From: CAYTZN01 sp964442495
GTDB lineage: Bacteria > Pseudomonadota > Gammaproteobacteria > Legionellales > Legionellaceae
Length of the DNA stretch: 64,000 bases
Reading direction: 5' to 3'
NCBI GenBank assembly: GCA_964442495.1
Contig: CAYTZN010000004.1
Location: 83,828-147,827 of the forward strand
Of the stretch, positions 27,961-37,000 are shown in pieces. The position numbers and the translations under genes are program-made. The notes beneath the pieces are model-generated. The model saw only the letters and a list, made by a program, of their open reading frames with translations, searched no databases and was not told the DNA's origin. Numbering within the stretch: position 1 is the stretch's first letter; each line of letters starts with the position of its first letter.

Positions 27961-28488
27961 ATGAGGTATAAAAACCTAGGAATATTGATTGGATTATGGA
28001 TGTTTTCGACCATGTTGATAGCAGCCTCCTCAAATGACCAAGTAGCGCGCTTAGTGTTAAATCACGTTAGCCTTATCCAACATCAAGAGGCAGATGGTGA
28101 TGAGTTGTATTTTGATGTTAGTGTCTTTCGCTCGAAAGAGCCCACACAGTATTTACGTGTTCCTGCAAAACCTTTTCATTGGAAATCTCAACGAATTCAA
28201 GATGTTTCAAACATGACCTTGTGGTCAGATATGATAAAAAAAGGCGAAGATGTAACCATCATTGTTTCTCTTATGGAAACAGACATGACAGCACTTTATC
28301 CTGATGAGTTAATTGGATCAGTAAGAGTGAAATTTAAAAATGAAAACGGTGTTTTGCACACCCGTTGGAGCATGCCTAATCACGTTGGTGAAGTTGCTTT
28401 TAAAGGCAAGAAAGAAAGTGTTCAAAAATTTGACTTAGTTAATGATGGCGCTCATTACAAGGTTGATTTGTCTGTAGTAAAGCCTTGA
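27961..28488 (+). CDS. exported hypothetical protein downstream of dotV-like gene
   Basis: 175 residues with a signal peptide (LGILIGLWMFSTMLIAASS) and a beta-rich mature part (LYFDVSVFRSKEPTQYLRVP, DVTIIVSLMETDMTALYPDE, GSVRVKFKNENG). This suggests a C2- or immunoglobulin-like sandwich. No family is recognised. It starts 31 bases after the DotV-like gene and is probably co-transcribed, so a periplasmic role linked to secretion is possible but unproven. Confidence 0.7.
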   Translation: MRYKNLGILIGLWMFSTMLIAASSNDQVARLVLNHVSLIQHQEADGDELYFDVSVFRSKEPTQYLRVPAKPFHWKSQRIQDVSNMTLWSDMIKKGEDVTIIVSLMETDMTALYPDELIGSVRVKFKNENGVLHTRWSMPNHVGEVAFKGKKESVQKFDLVNDGAHYKVDLSVVKP

Positions 28489-28503
28489 AGCGTTAAGTGA
28501 CTC

Positions 28504-28791
28504 TTATTCTTCGCCACAAATTTTGAGGTTATTGGTTTTAGCAAAATCTAAAATGGCTTGGTAGACCTGAGGACTGGTTTCTTTAAGCTTTGGGTCGAGC
28601 AAAACGCATTTATACCCTTCATGATTAACACTGGGCTGTAACAGGGGTGAGTAGTGGATACGGCTATTTTTAAAGCTAGCCATCGTTCCGCTCATTCGCT
28701 CGGCCCAATCGCTAGGTCTGAATGTTTTGCCCTGAGCGGTGACACCTTCAATGATGATTGTTTTATTTTTGGGTTTTGTCATTCTAACCAT
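28504..28791 (-). CDS. DUF3579 family protein
   Basis: 95 residues. The pattern IIIEGVTAQGKTFRPSDWAE, then HYSPLLQPS, GYKCVLLDPKLKETSP and a final helix FAKTNNLKICGE is that of DUF3579 proteins of beta- and gammaproteobacteria. It is soluble and of unknown function. Confidence 0.85.
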   Translation of the reverse strand: MVRMTKPKNKTIIIEGVTAQGKTFRPSDWAERMSGTMASFKNSRIHYSPLLQPSVNHEGYKCVLLDPKLKETSPQVYQAILDFAKTNNLKICGEE

Positions 28792-28940
28792 ACAATAAAT
28801 GCAGAATGTCTAGTATAGCATCATCTAGATCCAGCGGGTATTCTTTAACCCCCCTATATTTGCAGCACTTGGTCAATCATAGCGAGATAGGGTGTTATTG
28901 TGCTAATATACCGTAGTTTATTATTGATGGGGTTCATGTT

Positions 28941-29702
28941 GTGAGACTAAAAGAACAACACTCAGGAATTTATTTATTACCTAATCTTCTGACCACAGCA
29001 AGTTTGTTTGCTGCATTCTATTCCATTGTGGCATCGTTAAAAGCCCAATATGAAGTTGCTGTTATTGCCATTTTTATTGGTATGGTGGCAGATGGGCTGG
29101 ATGGGCGTATTGCCCGCATGACAAATACACAATCAGCCTTTGGGGCTCAATATGATAGTTTGTCTGATATGGTGACTTTTGGTGTAGCGCCGGCCTTACT
29201 TCTTTACAGTTGGGGCTTGTTTCATCTGGGTAAAGTGGGTTGGCTTGTTGCCTTTATTTTTACGGCGGCGGTAGCGTTACGTTTGGCCCGTTTTAATACA
29301 CAGGTCGAAACCGCGGATAAACGCTATTTTCAAGGTTTGGCCTGCCCACCAGCAGCCGCTATTGTGTCGGCGTTTGTTTGGGTGTGTTACCAAAACGATT
29401 GGACCAATACATTTTTTACAGTACTGGCAGCGGGTCTTGCCATTATCATGGCTGTATTGATGGTGAGTAATATACGTTATTACAGTTTTAAGGAGTTAGA
29501 TTTTAAAGGGAAAGTGCCGTTTCTTCATATTTTAGTGATTGTTATTTTATTTGTGGCCATTGCAGCTAACCCTTCAGTGGTATTGTTTGTAGGGTTTTTG
29601 TTATATGGGTTATCCGGTCCTTCGCAAACACTGATTGCTTTGCAGCGCGTACAAAAGCAGCGTCGACAAGTTGCTGTGGCTAAAAAAGAACGAAAAAAAT
29701 AA
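28941..29702 (+). CDS. pssA: CDP-diacylglycerol-serine O-phosphatidyltransferase
   Basis: A 253-residue integral membrane enzyme making phosphatidylserine. The CDP-alcohol phosphotransferase signature is complete: DGLDGRIAR, eight residues, G, then AQYDSLSDM. N-terminal YLLPNLLTTASLFAAFYS and several more membrane spans fit the short PssA type. The start is GTG at 28941; the nearby ATG is in another frame and stops at once. A strong bidirectional terminator follows. Confidence 0.95.
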   Translation: MRLKEQHSGIYLLPNLLTTASLFAAFYSIVASLKAQYEVAVIAIFIGMVADGLDGRIARMTNTQSAFGAQYDSLSDMVTFGVAPALLLYSWGLFHLGKVGWLVAFIFTAAVALRLARFNTQVETADKRYFQGLACPPAAAIVSAFVWVCYQNDWTNTFFTVLAAGLAIIMAVLMVSNIRYYSFKELDFKGKVPFLHILVIVILFVAIAANPSVVLFVGFLLYGLSGPSQTLIALQRVQKQRRQVAVAKKERKK

Positions 29703-29704
29703 GT

Positions 29705-29739
29705 AAAAAAGAAGGGGTACTATGTACCCCTTCTTTTTT
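29705..29739. terminator. rho-independent terminator, likely bidirectional
   Basis: A perfect 16-base inverted repeat (AAAAAAGAAGGGGTAC and its complement) around a 3-base TAT loop. It gives a T-run on either strand, right after pssA and before the convergent gene at 29783. Confidence 0.92.
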
Positions 29740-29782
29740 ACCACAATTCACCGAGACTCATGCTATCCATTATCAACTAATA

Positions 29783-30310
29783 TCATCTTGATATCCTATG
29801 AATTAACTCCTCCATCGAATATTCATGACGCCTCTCTCTGGTGGCCTCAAAAAGTTCTGTAGAAGCTGGCTGAGCAATAGCAAAAAAAGTATGTTGATTC
29901 TGGAGTTGTGGCAAAGCTACTAATTGTACAGGCATTTCCCTTACGGAATTAAATTGTAGTGGGGCAGAGGTGATTGGGTTAATACCAAAACACTTGATCA
30001 CAAAATCATGCGTTAAAGGTCCGGTTAGTAATTTATTATCAGGAAAAACAATGGATGTCATTTCCTTGTATTCTTCTTGTTTAATACTGTCCAATAGTTT
30101 CTTTGTATCAATAAGCCAATATTCATTAAGAGATGTATATGGGTCTACTCTAAATTTTTTAAAGTCTTCTGAGGAGCAGGTGATACCTTTTATAGCATAA
30201 TGATTTTCTTCGGGGTGCTCGCTATTCGCGTTTAATCGAATTAAATAGAGCACTGTATTTTCTTGAATTTCTATATCACTAAATGCTAATAGATCAAAAT
30301 ATGAAGGCAT
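29783..30310 (-). CDS. hypothetical protein
   Basis: 175 residues, soluble, no signal peptide, no recognised domain. Segments such as NTVLYLIRLNANSEHPEENH and VQLVALPQLQNQHTFFAIAQ suggest an alpha/beta fold. The C-terminus (ATRERRHEYSMEELIHR) is charged and Glu-rich, in the way of some Dot/Icm translocation signals, which is only suggestive. It stands alone between pssA and ptsH. Confidence 0.65.
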   Translation of the reverse strand: MPSYFDLLAFSDIEIQENTVLYLIRLNANSEHPEENHYAIKGITCSSEDFKKFRVDPYTSLNEYWLIDTKKLLDSIKQEEYKEMTSIVFPDNKLLTGPLTHDFVIKCFGINPITSAPLQFNSVREMPVQLVALPQLQNQHTFFAIAQPASTELFEATRERRHEYSMEELIHRISR

Positions 30311-30407
30311 GCATTATTCTCATTTGAAAAAATGCAATTATATGCCATGCGCACATAAAAACCAATTGAGCCAAATTTTGACAAAAAGAGCGTGATGTAG
30401 TTCTAAT

Positions 30408-30677
30408 TTATTCCGCTTCATGAAACCTATTGGTGATCAATTCTACCAAGGCTTTTTCCATTTCTATTTCATCAGGGCCTTCTATTTGTAAAGTGAGCTC
30501 GCTGCCTTTGCTAGCAGCGAGCATCATTACACCCATGATACTTTTACCATTAATGGTTTGTGTTTCTTTGGTTACATCAATATGGCTTTGAAATCTTGCT
30601 GCTGTAGAAACAAATTTTGCCGAAGCCCGTGCGTGTAAACCCAATTTATTAATAATGGTGATTTTAGTTTTTATCAT
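30408..30677 (-). CDS. HPr-family phosphocarrier
   Basis: 89 residues with the phosphorylated histidine in NKLGLHARASAKF and the regulatory serine loop GKSIMGVMMLAASKG. Next to hpf and rpoN it is most likely the nitrogen-PTS member (NPr, ptsO-like) or the single HPr of a species with a reduced PTS. No sugar transporter is nearby. Confidence 0.93.
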   Translation of the reverse strand: MIKTKITIINKLGLHARASAKFVSTAARFQSHIDVTKETQTINGKSIMGVMMLAASKGSELTLQIEGPDEIEMEKALVELITNRFHEAE

Positions 30678-30740
30678 AATGGTATAAGGTCTATCATTTG
30701 TTATCCTTGGTTAACGAGCTCACTGCAATATCATCGTGAT

Positions 30741-31040
30741 TTAATCGCCTCGATGCTCACGTGTTTTTTCTTTGTGTTTAATCAATTGCCTATCAAGCTT
30801 ATCTACCAATGTATCAATGGCTGCATACATGTCCTCAGATTCAGCACTTGCGTGTAATTCTGCTTTAGATATGAGGATAGTGGCTTCTGCAATTTGTCGC
30901 AATTTTTCAACATCGAACACAATATTGATTGCAGTGATTTTATCAAAATGACGCTCAAGCTTGTTAAATTTCTCTTTTGTAAATGTTTTTAGAGCAGGTG
31001 TTACCTCTAATCGATGACCTGTAAAGTTGATTTGCATCAT
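30741..31040 (-). CDS. hpf: ribosome hibernation promoting factor, short form
   Basis: 99 residues starting MMQINFTGHRLEVTPALKTF, with KLERHFDKITAINIVFDVEK and SAESEDMYAAIDTLVDKLDR. This is the short HPF/YfiA type, which lacks the C-terminal dimerisation domain. It binds the 30S subunit in resting cells. Its position directly after rpoN is conserved in gammaproteobacteria. Confidence 0.95.
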   Translation of the reverse strand: MMQINFTGHRLEVTPALKTFTKEKFNKLERHFDKITAINIVFDVEKLRQIAEATILISKAELHASAESEDMYAAIDTLVDKLDRQLIKHKEKTREHRGD

Positions 31041-31088
31041 ATTCTCCTTTGGAAAGGGGCTATAAGCCTCTTCACTATTTGTTGGTAT

Positions 31089-32465
31089 TTAACCTGAAAT
31101 TGATTTTCGCTCACGCGAGGGCGCAATTCCCATCGCTTCCCTATATTTAGCAATTGTACGTCGTGCTACCGTGACCCCTTGCTCGCTTAGCAGCTCTGCA
31201 AGCTTGCTATCACTCAGTGGGTGTTTACAATTTTCTGCTGCTATCAATTTTTTAATGACTGCACGAATAGCGGTAGATGAACACTCGCCACCGATGCAGG
31301 TCGATACATGGCTTGAAAAAAAATACCTAAGCTCAAATAAACCTCGAGGTGTATAGATATATTTTTGTGTTGTGACCCGCGATACAGTTGATTCATGGAG
31401 GTTCAGTGCGAGTGCCACCTCATTGAGAATAAGGGGTTTCATGGCTTCTTCGCCGTACTCTAAAAAATCTTTCTGATAGTCTACTATATAGCGCGCTACT
31501 TTTAATAATGTTTCTTGTCGGCTTTGTATGCTTTTTAAAAACCAACGCGCTTCCTGCAAATTATTTTTTAAAAATTGATGGACTTTTTCATTGTGCGCAT
31601 CATTTAGCAATGAGCTGTAGTATTGATTAATACTTAAGCTTGGAAGTGTCCGTGGATTGAGTGTAACTTGCCACGTTTGGGCTATTTTTTTTACAATCAA
31701 ATCAGGCGTAGTGTAGTCTAATGCCTTGTGATTCAGATTGTTTCCAGGTTTTGGATTGAGTTGATGAATCAAAAGCTGAACGTTTTTTAACGTTAACTCA
31801 TCCATATGGTACATTTTCATGAGCTCAAGGTACTGATGTTTACCAAGAAGTGGAAGATGCTCATTAATGATTTGCTGGGTGAGCGCTAAACAAGCGGTGT
31901 CTTTAGGGAAAGACTCCAATTGAATTAAAAGTACCTCGGCTAGATTCAATGCACCGCATCCAATAGGGTCAAAATGTTGTATACGATGCCTCACAACATC
32001 AATCTCAGTTATATCTAGAGGGTGAGTTTTGCTGTTTAAACTTTCATGTAAATCTGTAAGCGATAGGCTTAACAACCCATCATCAGTAATCGCGTCTATG
32101 ATAGCAGTTGCTATCATCCGGTCTACATCGCTCATGGGTGTTAATTCTAATTGCCAACGCAAATGATCTTGAAGGCTATTGTAAGCAGGCTGCATGTTCT
32201 CATGGTGAAGCGCATCTTCCTGAGAGTGGCTTGAGTATAAATGCTCCCATTGAAAGTCTGTGAATTCTTCAGTGTTTATCGTGTTTTGAAGGGGGTCTTC
32301 ATCGTCTTCGTTTAAACCTACTTCAAGCATTGGGTTTGACTCCACTTGAAGTTGAATTTCTTCATTTAAATCTAACGTGGAGAGTTGAAGCAAACGAATT
32401 GCTAATTGGAGCTGTGGCGTCAAGGTGAGTTGCTGACCCATGTTGAGGCGCAATGATTGCTTCAT
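31089..32465 (-). CDS. rpoN: RNA polymerase sigma-54 factor
   Basis: 458 residues. The N-terminal activator-responsive region is MKQSLRLNMGQQLTLTPQLQ, the core-binding region follows, and the C-terminal RpoN box is ARRTIAKYREAMGIAPS, which contacts the -24 element. In L. pneumophila sigma-54 controls flagellar genes. It heads the rpoN-hpf-HPr group. Confidence 0.97.
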   Translation of the reverse strand: MKQSLRLNMGQQLTLTPQLQLAIRLLQLSTLDLNEEIQLQVESNPMLEVGLNEDDEDPLQNTINTEEFTDFQWEHLYSSHSQEDALHHENMQPAYNSLQDHLRWQLELTPMSDVDRMIATAIIDAITDDGLLSLSLTDLHESLNSKTHPLDITEIDVVRHRIQHFDPIGCGALNLAEVLLIQLESFPKDTACLALTQQIINEHLPLLGKHQYLELMKMYHMDELTLKNVQLLIHQLNPKPGNNLNHKALDYTTPDLIVKKIAQTWQVTLNPRTLPSLSINQYYSSLLNDAHNEKVHQFLKNNLQEARWFLKSIQSRQETLLKVARYIVDYQKDFLEYGEEAMKPLILNEVALALNLHESTVSRVTTQKYIYTPRGLFELRYFFSSHVSTCIGGECSSTAIRAVIKKLIAAENCKHPLSDSKLAELLSEQGVTVARRTIAKYREAMGIAPSRERKSISG

Positions 32466-32604
32466 GCAAAACCCCTTTGATTTAAAATCGTTACTTTAAG
32501 TGTAATTGATTTGGCGGGATTATCCAGCGTAAATGGATTTATTTTTGTTCATTTGGATTAAAAAATATATATTAAGACTTGGGGGTTAGGATGGAAGAAT
32601 AGCA

Positions 32605-32627
32605 TGGACCTCGCATGACGAGGTCCA
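32605..32627 (-). terminator. terminator after rpmG
   Basis: TGGACCTCG pairs exactly with CGAGGTCCA across a 5-base loop just past the rpmG stop codon. The following sequence on the minus strand is only partly T-rich. Confidence 0.7.
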
Positions 32628-32633
32628 GGTAAA

Positions 32634-32798
32634 TTACTTAACTTTTTTCTCTTTGAAAAGTACGTGCTTACGTACAACACGATCGTACATCATTAATTCC
32701 ATTTTTTCAGGATGATTACGTGGGTTTTTAGTGGTGGTTTTGTAATACCCAGTACCTGCAGTAGATTCCATTTTAACTTTGACGGTGATAGCTGCCAT
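32634..32798 (-). CDS. rpmG: 50S ribosomal protein L33
   Basis: 54 residues, starting MAAITVKVKMESTAGTGYYK and containing TTTKNPRNHPEKMELMMYD, then HVLFKEKKVK. This is the classic proteobacterial L33 without zinc-binding cysteines. It follows rpmB by 16 bases, the usual rpmB-rpmG pair. Confidence 0.97.
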   Translation of the reverse strand: MAAITVKVKMESTAGTGYYKTTTKNPRNHPEKMELMMYDRVVRKHVLFKEKKVK

Positions 32799-32814
32799 GG
32801 TTTTTCCCCTTCAA

Positions 32815-33051
32815 TTAGATTTTTTCGCCCTTGGCTCTAAGTTTGTCAAGAACTGCTTTGATTCCTAATTTATCAATAATACGCATGCCTTTTGTACTGA
32901 GCTTGAGTGTGATAAACCGGTTTTCTTCTTCAACCCAAAAACGATGGTGTTGGATATTAGGAAGAAAGCGTCTTCGTGTTTTATTGTTGGCATGCGACAC
33001 GTTGTTTCCAGTGATAGGTCGCTTACCAGTAACCTGGCATACTCTTGACAT
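32815..33051 (-). CDS. rpmB: 50S ribosomal protein L28
   Basis: 78 residues starting MSRVCQVTGKRPITGNNVSH with NKTRRRFLPNIQHHRFW, the L28 signature. First gene of the rpmB-rpmG operon. Confidence 0.97.
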   Translation of the reverse strand: MSRVCQVTGKRPITGNNVSHANNKTRRRFLPNIQHHRFWVEEENRFITLKLSTKGMRIIDKLGIKAVLDKLRAKGEKI

Positions 33052-33266
33052 GATGTTACTCCAAAGTGTCTGAACTTATTTTAACTTTGTTCGATTAAGC
33101 AATTTGCTAAATGTAAAATACAGGATGCGTTTTATAGCAAAAAATGCGAGACGATGCAATGGATTGATGTAAATTTTGATTTAATTAGAGTTATTTTTTA
33201 TCAAATATGTCTGGTTCAATCGATTAAGTATCGTATAATTCGCTAAATTTTGAAGTGAGAACGAGC

Positions 33267-33938
33267 ATGAAACGAGCAATCAAGAGTTTTGTTTTACGAG
33301 CGGGGCGAGTCAGTCGGCGTCAAGAGTTAGCTTTGGATGAATGGCTTCCTGAGTATCAATTACCAGAGCCCGGCCAGTTATGGAACCTGTCAACGTTTTT
33401 TGGTCGAGAGGCGGATGTTATCGTTGAAATAGGGTTTGGGATGGGGGCTTCTTTGGTGTCCATGGCGGAAAAGGAGCCTTTGCTTAATTTCGTCGGCATT
33501 GAAGTTCATCGCGCGGGCATTGGCAGCATGGCGGCAGCTCTTCATGACCAAGAGATCGGCAATGTTCGTATTGCGCCTTATGACGCTGTTGAGGTATTTG
33601 AAACCTGTATTCCTGATGATGCGTTGGCAGGTGTTCAAATATTTTTCCCAGATCCTTGGCCTAAAAAAAGACATCAAAAAAGGCGCTTAATTCAAACGGA
33701 CTTTATCAGTAAATTGGTAAAAAAAATTAAAGTGGGTGGGTATATCCACTGCGCTACGGATTGGGAAGATTATGCACTCCACATGCATGATGTTCTTTCT
33801 GCGTTGCCTTCTTTGACCAATCAGAACAAGGACGGTGGCTTTATCCCAAGACCTGAGAGTCGTCCACTCACGAAATTTGAGCAAAGGGGCAATCGCTTAG
33901 GACATGGGGTATGGGATTTAATGTACACTCGCACGTAA
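33267..33938 (+). CDS. trmB: tRNA (guanine-N7)-methyltransferase
   Basis: About 223 residues. It methylates G46 in tRNA. SAM-binding IVEIGFGMGASLVSMA, then FVGIEVHRAGIGS, and the catalytic loop IFFPDPWPKKRHQKRRL with conserved Asp. The ATG at 33267 is chosen over the upstream GTG at 33255 because family members begin close to this point. Confidence 0.96.
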   Translation: MKRAIKSFVLRAGRVSRRQELALDEWLPEYQLPEPGQLWNLSTFFGREADVIVEIGFGMGASLVSMAEKEPLLNFVGIEVHRAGIGSMAAALHDQEIGNVRIAPYDAVEVFETCIPDDALAGVQIFFPDPWPKKRHQKRRLIQTDFISKLVKKIKVGGYIHCATDWEDYALHMHDVLSALPSLTNQNKDGGFIPRPESRPLTKFEQRGNRLGHGVWDLMYTRT

Positions 33939-34023
33939 TTTAATGATCTTATAATAAACAAGTTGAGTTATTTGGTTAAATCATGTACAATATAAAAAAC
34001 GCTGTGATTTATTAAGAAAATTC

Positions 34024-37000
34024 ATGTTTGAAAAATATCTCGCACTTATAACAACATTAAAAACTGAAAAATATTCTGTGCTTGTTCATCAAGCTCGCGA
34101 AAATATTCTTGCGGCCCTGCAGACTGATACCTTTAGTAGAAGGCTTCGGGGAGTATTAGAGAGCAAGAATTTTGCGCTTTCAGGGCTCAGCGTTCAGGAA
34201 ATCCTCCAATTAAAAACATTGATAGGTAACCAGGTTCCTAAAATTGCAGCAATCGATGCCGAGGGTGAGTATAAAGCAATAGCATTTACCCCAGATGAGA
34301 TTGACGAGATTAGAAGGGCATTAGATAGGCGTCTTTATGAGCCTGCAAGAAAATTGCGTGCTAAATTTGTAGAGACCGACCCTTTTACCCATTATGCTGA
34401 AGAGCCAGCCCAAATCTCTCAAATAAAAAAAATAATCAACGCGTTGTATCATGCTGAAAAAGCATTGATAGATCTAGAAAGCATTACTTATAGCCTTAAA
34501 GATTTAAAGGTTGTTACTCCTACGATTGAACATATCTATGAAGCAGCGATGCTTGCCACTCATATCGATCTTGATCTTGGTGAAATATTCGGTGAAGAGC
34601 TTAAAGTATTAACCGTTTTGCAAGCTAAATTTAAATCCATTACTAAGGAATATAATCAAGGCGCAACAGATTTTTTATCAAAAATTGATGTAGCCAATAT
34701 ACCTCATGAAATTGGTTTTGCCGGAGGGGTTTTAGTTGATCAACTGGGCGCTAAAAGCGGGGAAGTCGATTATAAATTTATCACCCAAATTTCTGCAGCC
34801 ATGCCAAAATACATCGATAAATTAACAGGTTACATCCATGAGTTTTCATCAGCAGTTTCAGTGCATGAGCCCACCATTGATAAAATAAAACTCCAAGCGT
34901 TAGAAAATGAGGCGCTTAAATTGTTACATGCACTTGAAACCATGCAGGGCAGTAGTCTTTGGTTGCCATTAAAGACATTGCATTTTATTCGTATTATTCG
35001 ACATACCATTACTCTTTCCATCAGTATTTTTCAGCAAATTGGGTTTTTAAATGAAAAGAGCCAAGTGGTGGTTTGTGATAATTTAGCAATCTTAAAATAC
35101 AAGCTATTGCCAGAGCTTTTAGGGCTTTCGGACAAATTAGAGGAACACGCCTTGTTAAAGCCTGGGTTTCTTTCAGACCCCATCTTGCAAAGTGTTTCAA
35201 AACTATATGAAGCGTTAACCGGTTACGCTGGAATATTGGTTGATTTTTCACAGAAAGGGACTGAGTTGGTCATCTTAAATGACGCAGCTTTTGTTGAGGC
35301 GCGGTTAGCCTTGACTTTTAAGCGCATGGCAAATAATCAACAAAAATATTCTGTATTAGATGATGCAGAAGAAGCCGCTACTCAATTTTTTAACATCCTA
35401 AGCGATGATAGATACAAAAAAATGCGGGTTAGTGCGTTGGAAGAGGACGTTCGGGATAATCTAATTCGCCAATACAAACTATTTCAGCCTTTTGTTTTAG
35501 CAGTTGATGTTCCTTGGAACAATATCATCATTGGATGTTTACTTGGGAAAAAAGACATTTTAGATAATCTTCTTACCTGGTTAGGCTTGGGGGGCTCAAC
35601 GACGACACAAGATATATTGTCAAAATTTAAACCGCTTTTAATGTCATGGTTCATAAAAGCACGTAATACGAATCAATTTTATGATGTATTGTGTTTTGAC
35701 ACGGTGATTTCTGTTTCAAAATACGCTAACGATTTTAATGCTCAGCGTAAAAATCCTCTCAGGATTGAAGAGACTTATGCTTTGGGGATAGATATTACTC
35801 AATCCACAGAGGCAACTTTTGAAGCATCTGCGTTGACTTTTGAGTCGACGCCCTCAGGGAATCAATTACAGAATCCTCAGCAATTAAACGTCGAGCAATC
35901 TTCTCGGTTGGTTCAATATTACGGCGAGAAACAAGTTCAATTAAACGTTGCACATCAAGCTTACCGAAATTTTCATCATCTGTTAGTTAATAACCCAATG
36001 GTGGATGATACAGAGGGAAATGATCTTCGAGGTTTATATAGTCTTTTTCAGCCTTATTTAACCCCTAGCGATTCATTGTATTTTAATGTTGATGTTCTAA
36101 AACAACTTCATGATGGGATTGTGGCTATTATTTCTGAACCTGGTCCTGGCGCAGATGTGACGATGATACAGCGTCTTCGTGCGTTGTTTGCCAGTGTTTT
36201 TTCAGTTTCTGAGGCTGACGCACTTGGGCACTTAAATATACAAATGAACAATCATTTTGAGGCGCAAAGACAGACTTTAATGGCACGTTTTCAGGTGTTT
36301 GAGCGCACAGTTAAGGCCGATGTAGCCCAAAAAAGTGAGCAAAAAGAATTGGTTCAAGATCTTAGGCACGCGGCTCGAGCATACCATTTAATTAAACATG
36401 AGCGTTTTTCAAAAACAATGACCGGGGTGAGGGTGTCGTTGTTAAATTTAATAAAACCCTTTAACACATCTGTAAAAAACCACCTTTACAATCCTTTCAT
36501 GCAGGCTCAAGTCAAAGCAGACAAGGCTATTGTAGATTTTAATAAAGATATCGACCAAGAAAAAGACAAAAAACAGTTTAAGCCATTTTCTCAATTGCCT
36601 TTTCCTGAGTTGTTAGATGTTAATCAACGACTAGCAGAAAGCAGTCAAGTGCTGGGTTTAAAGCAATTATTTAACTGTACTTATCATTTAGAGCAGGCGA
36701 GTCTTGCATTGGAAAAATTAAGTGATAAAGACAGCAAGCTTCAGTACGTTCAAACTGTTTATGCAATGGGCACTCATTTACAAGAAGCAAGGTCCTTAGC
36801 ACTAGCATTAATGGGCAATCCAGGGCTGGTTTTTATCAAGAATGAAGTGATGGCACAGCTTAAAAAAGGGTATGCGTTATTGTTAGAGGTGCATACTCAT
36901 TATTTCCCGTCAGGAGATGATGAGCTAGAACAGGCGACTGTAGAACATGATGCTCTTTTTTATGTGTTAAATTCCCTCATGATTTTACCTGAGCACATCG

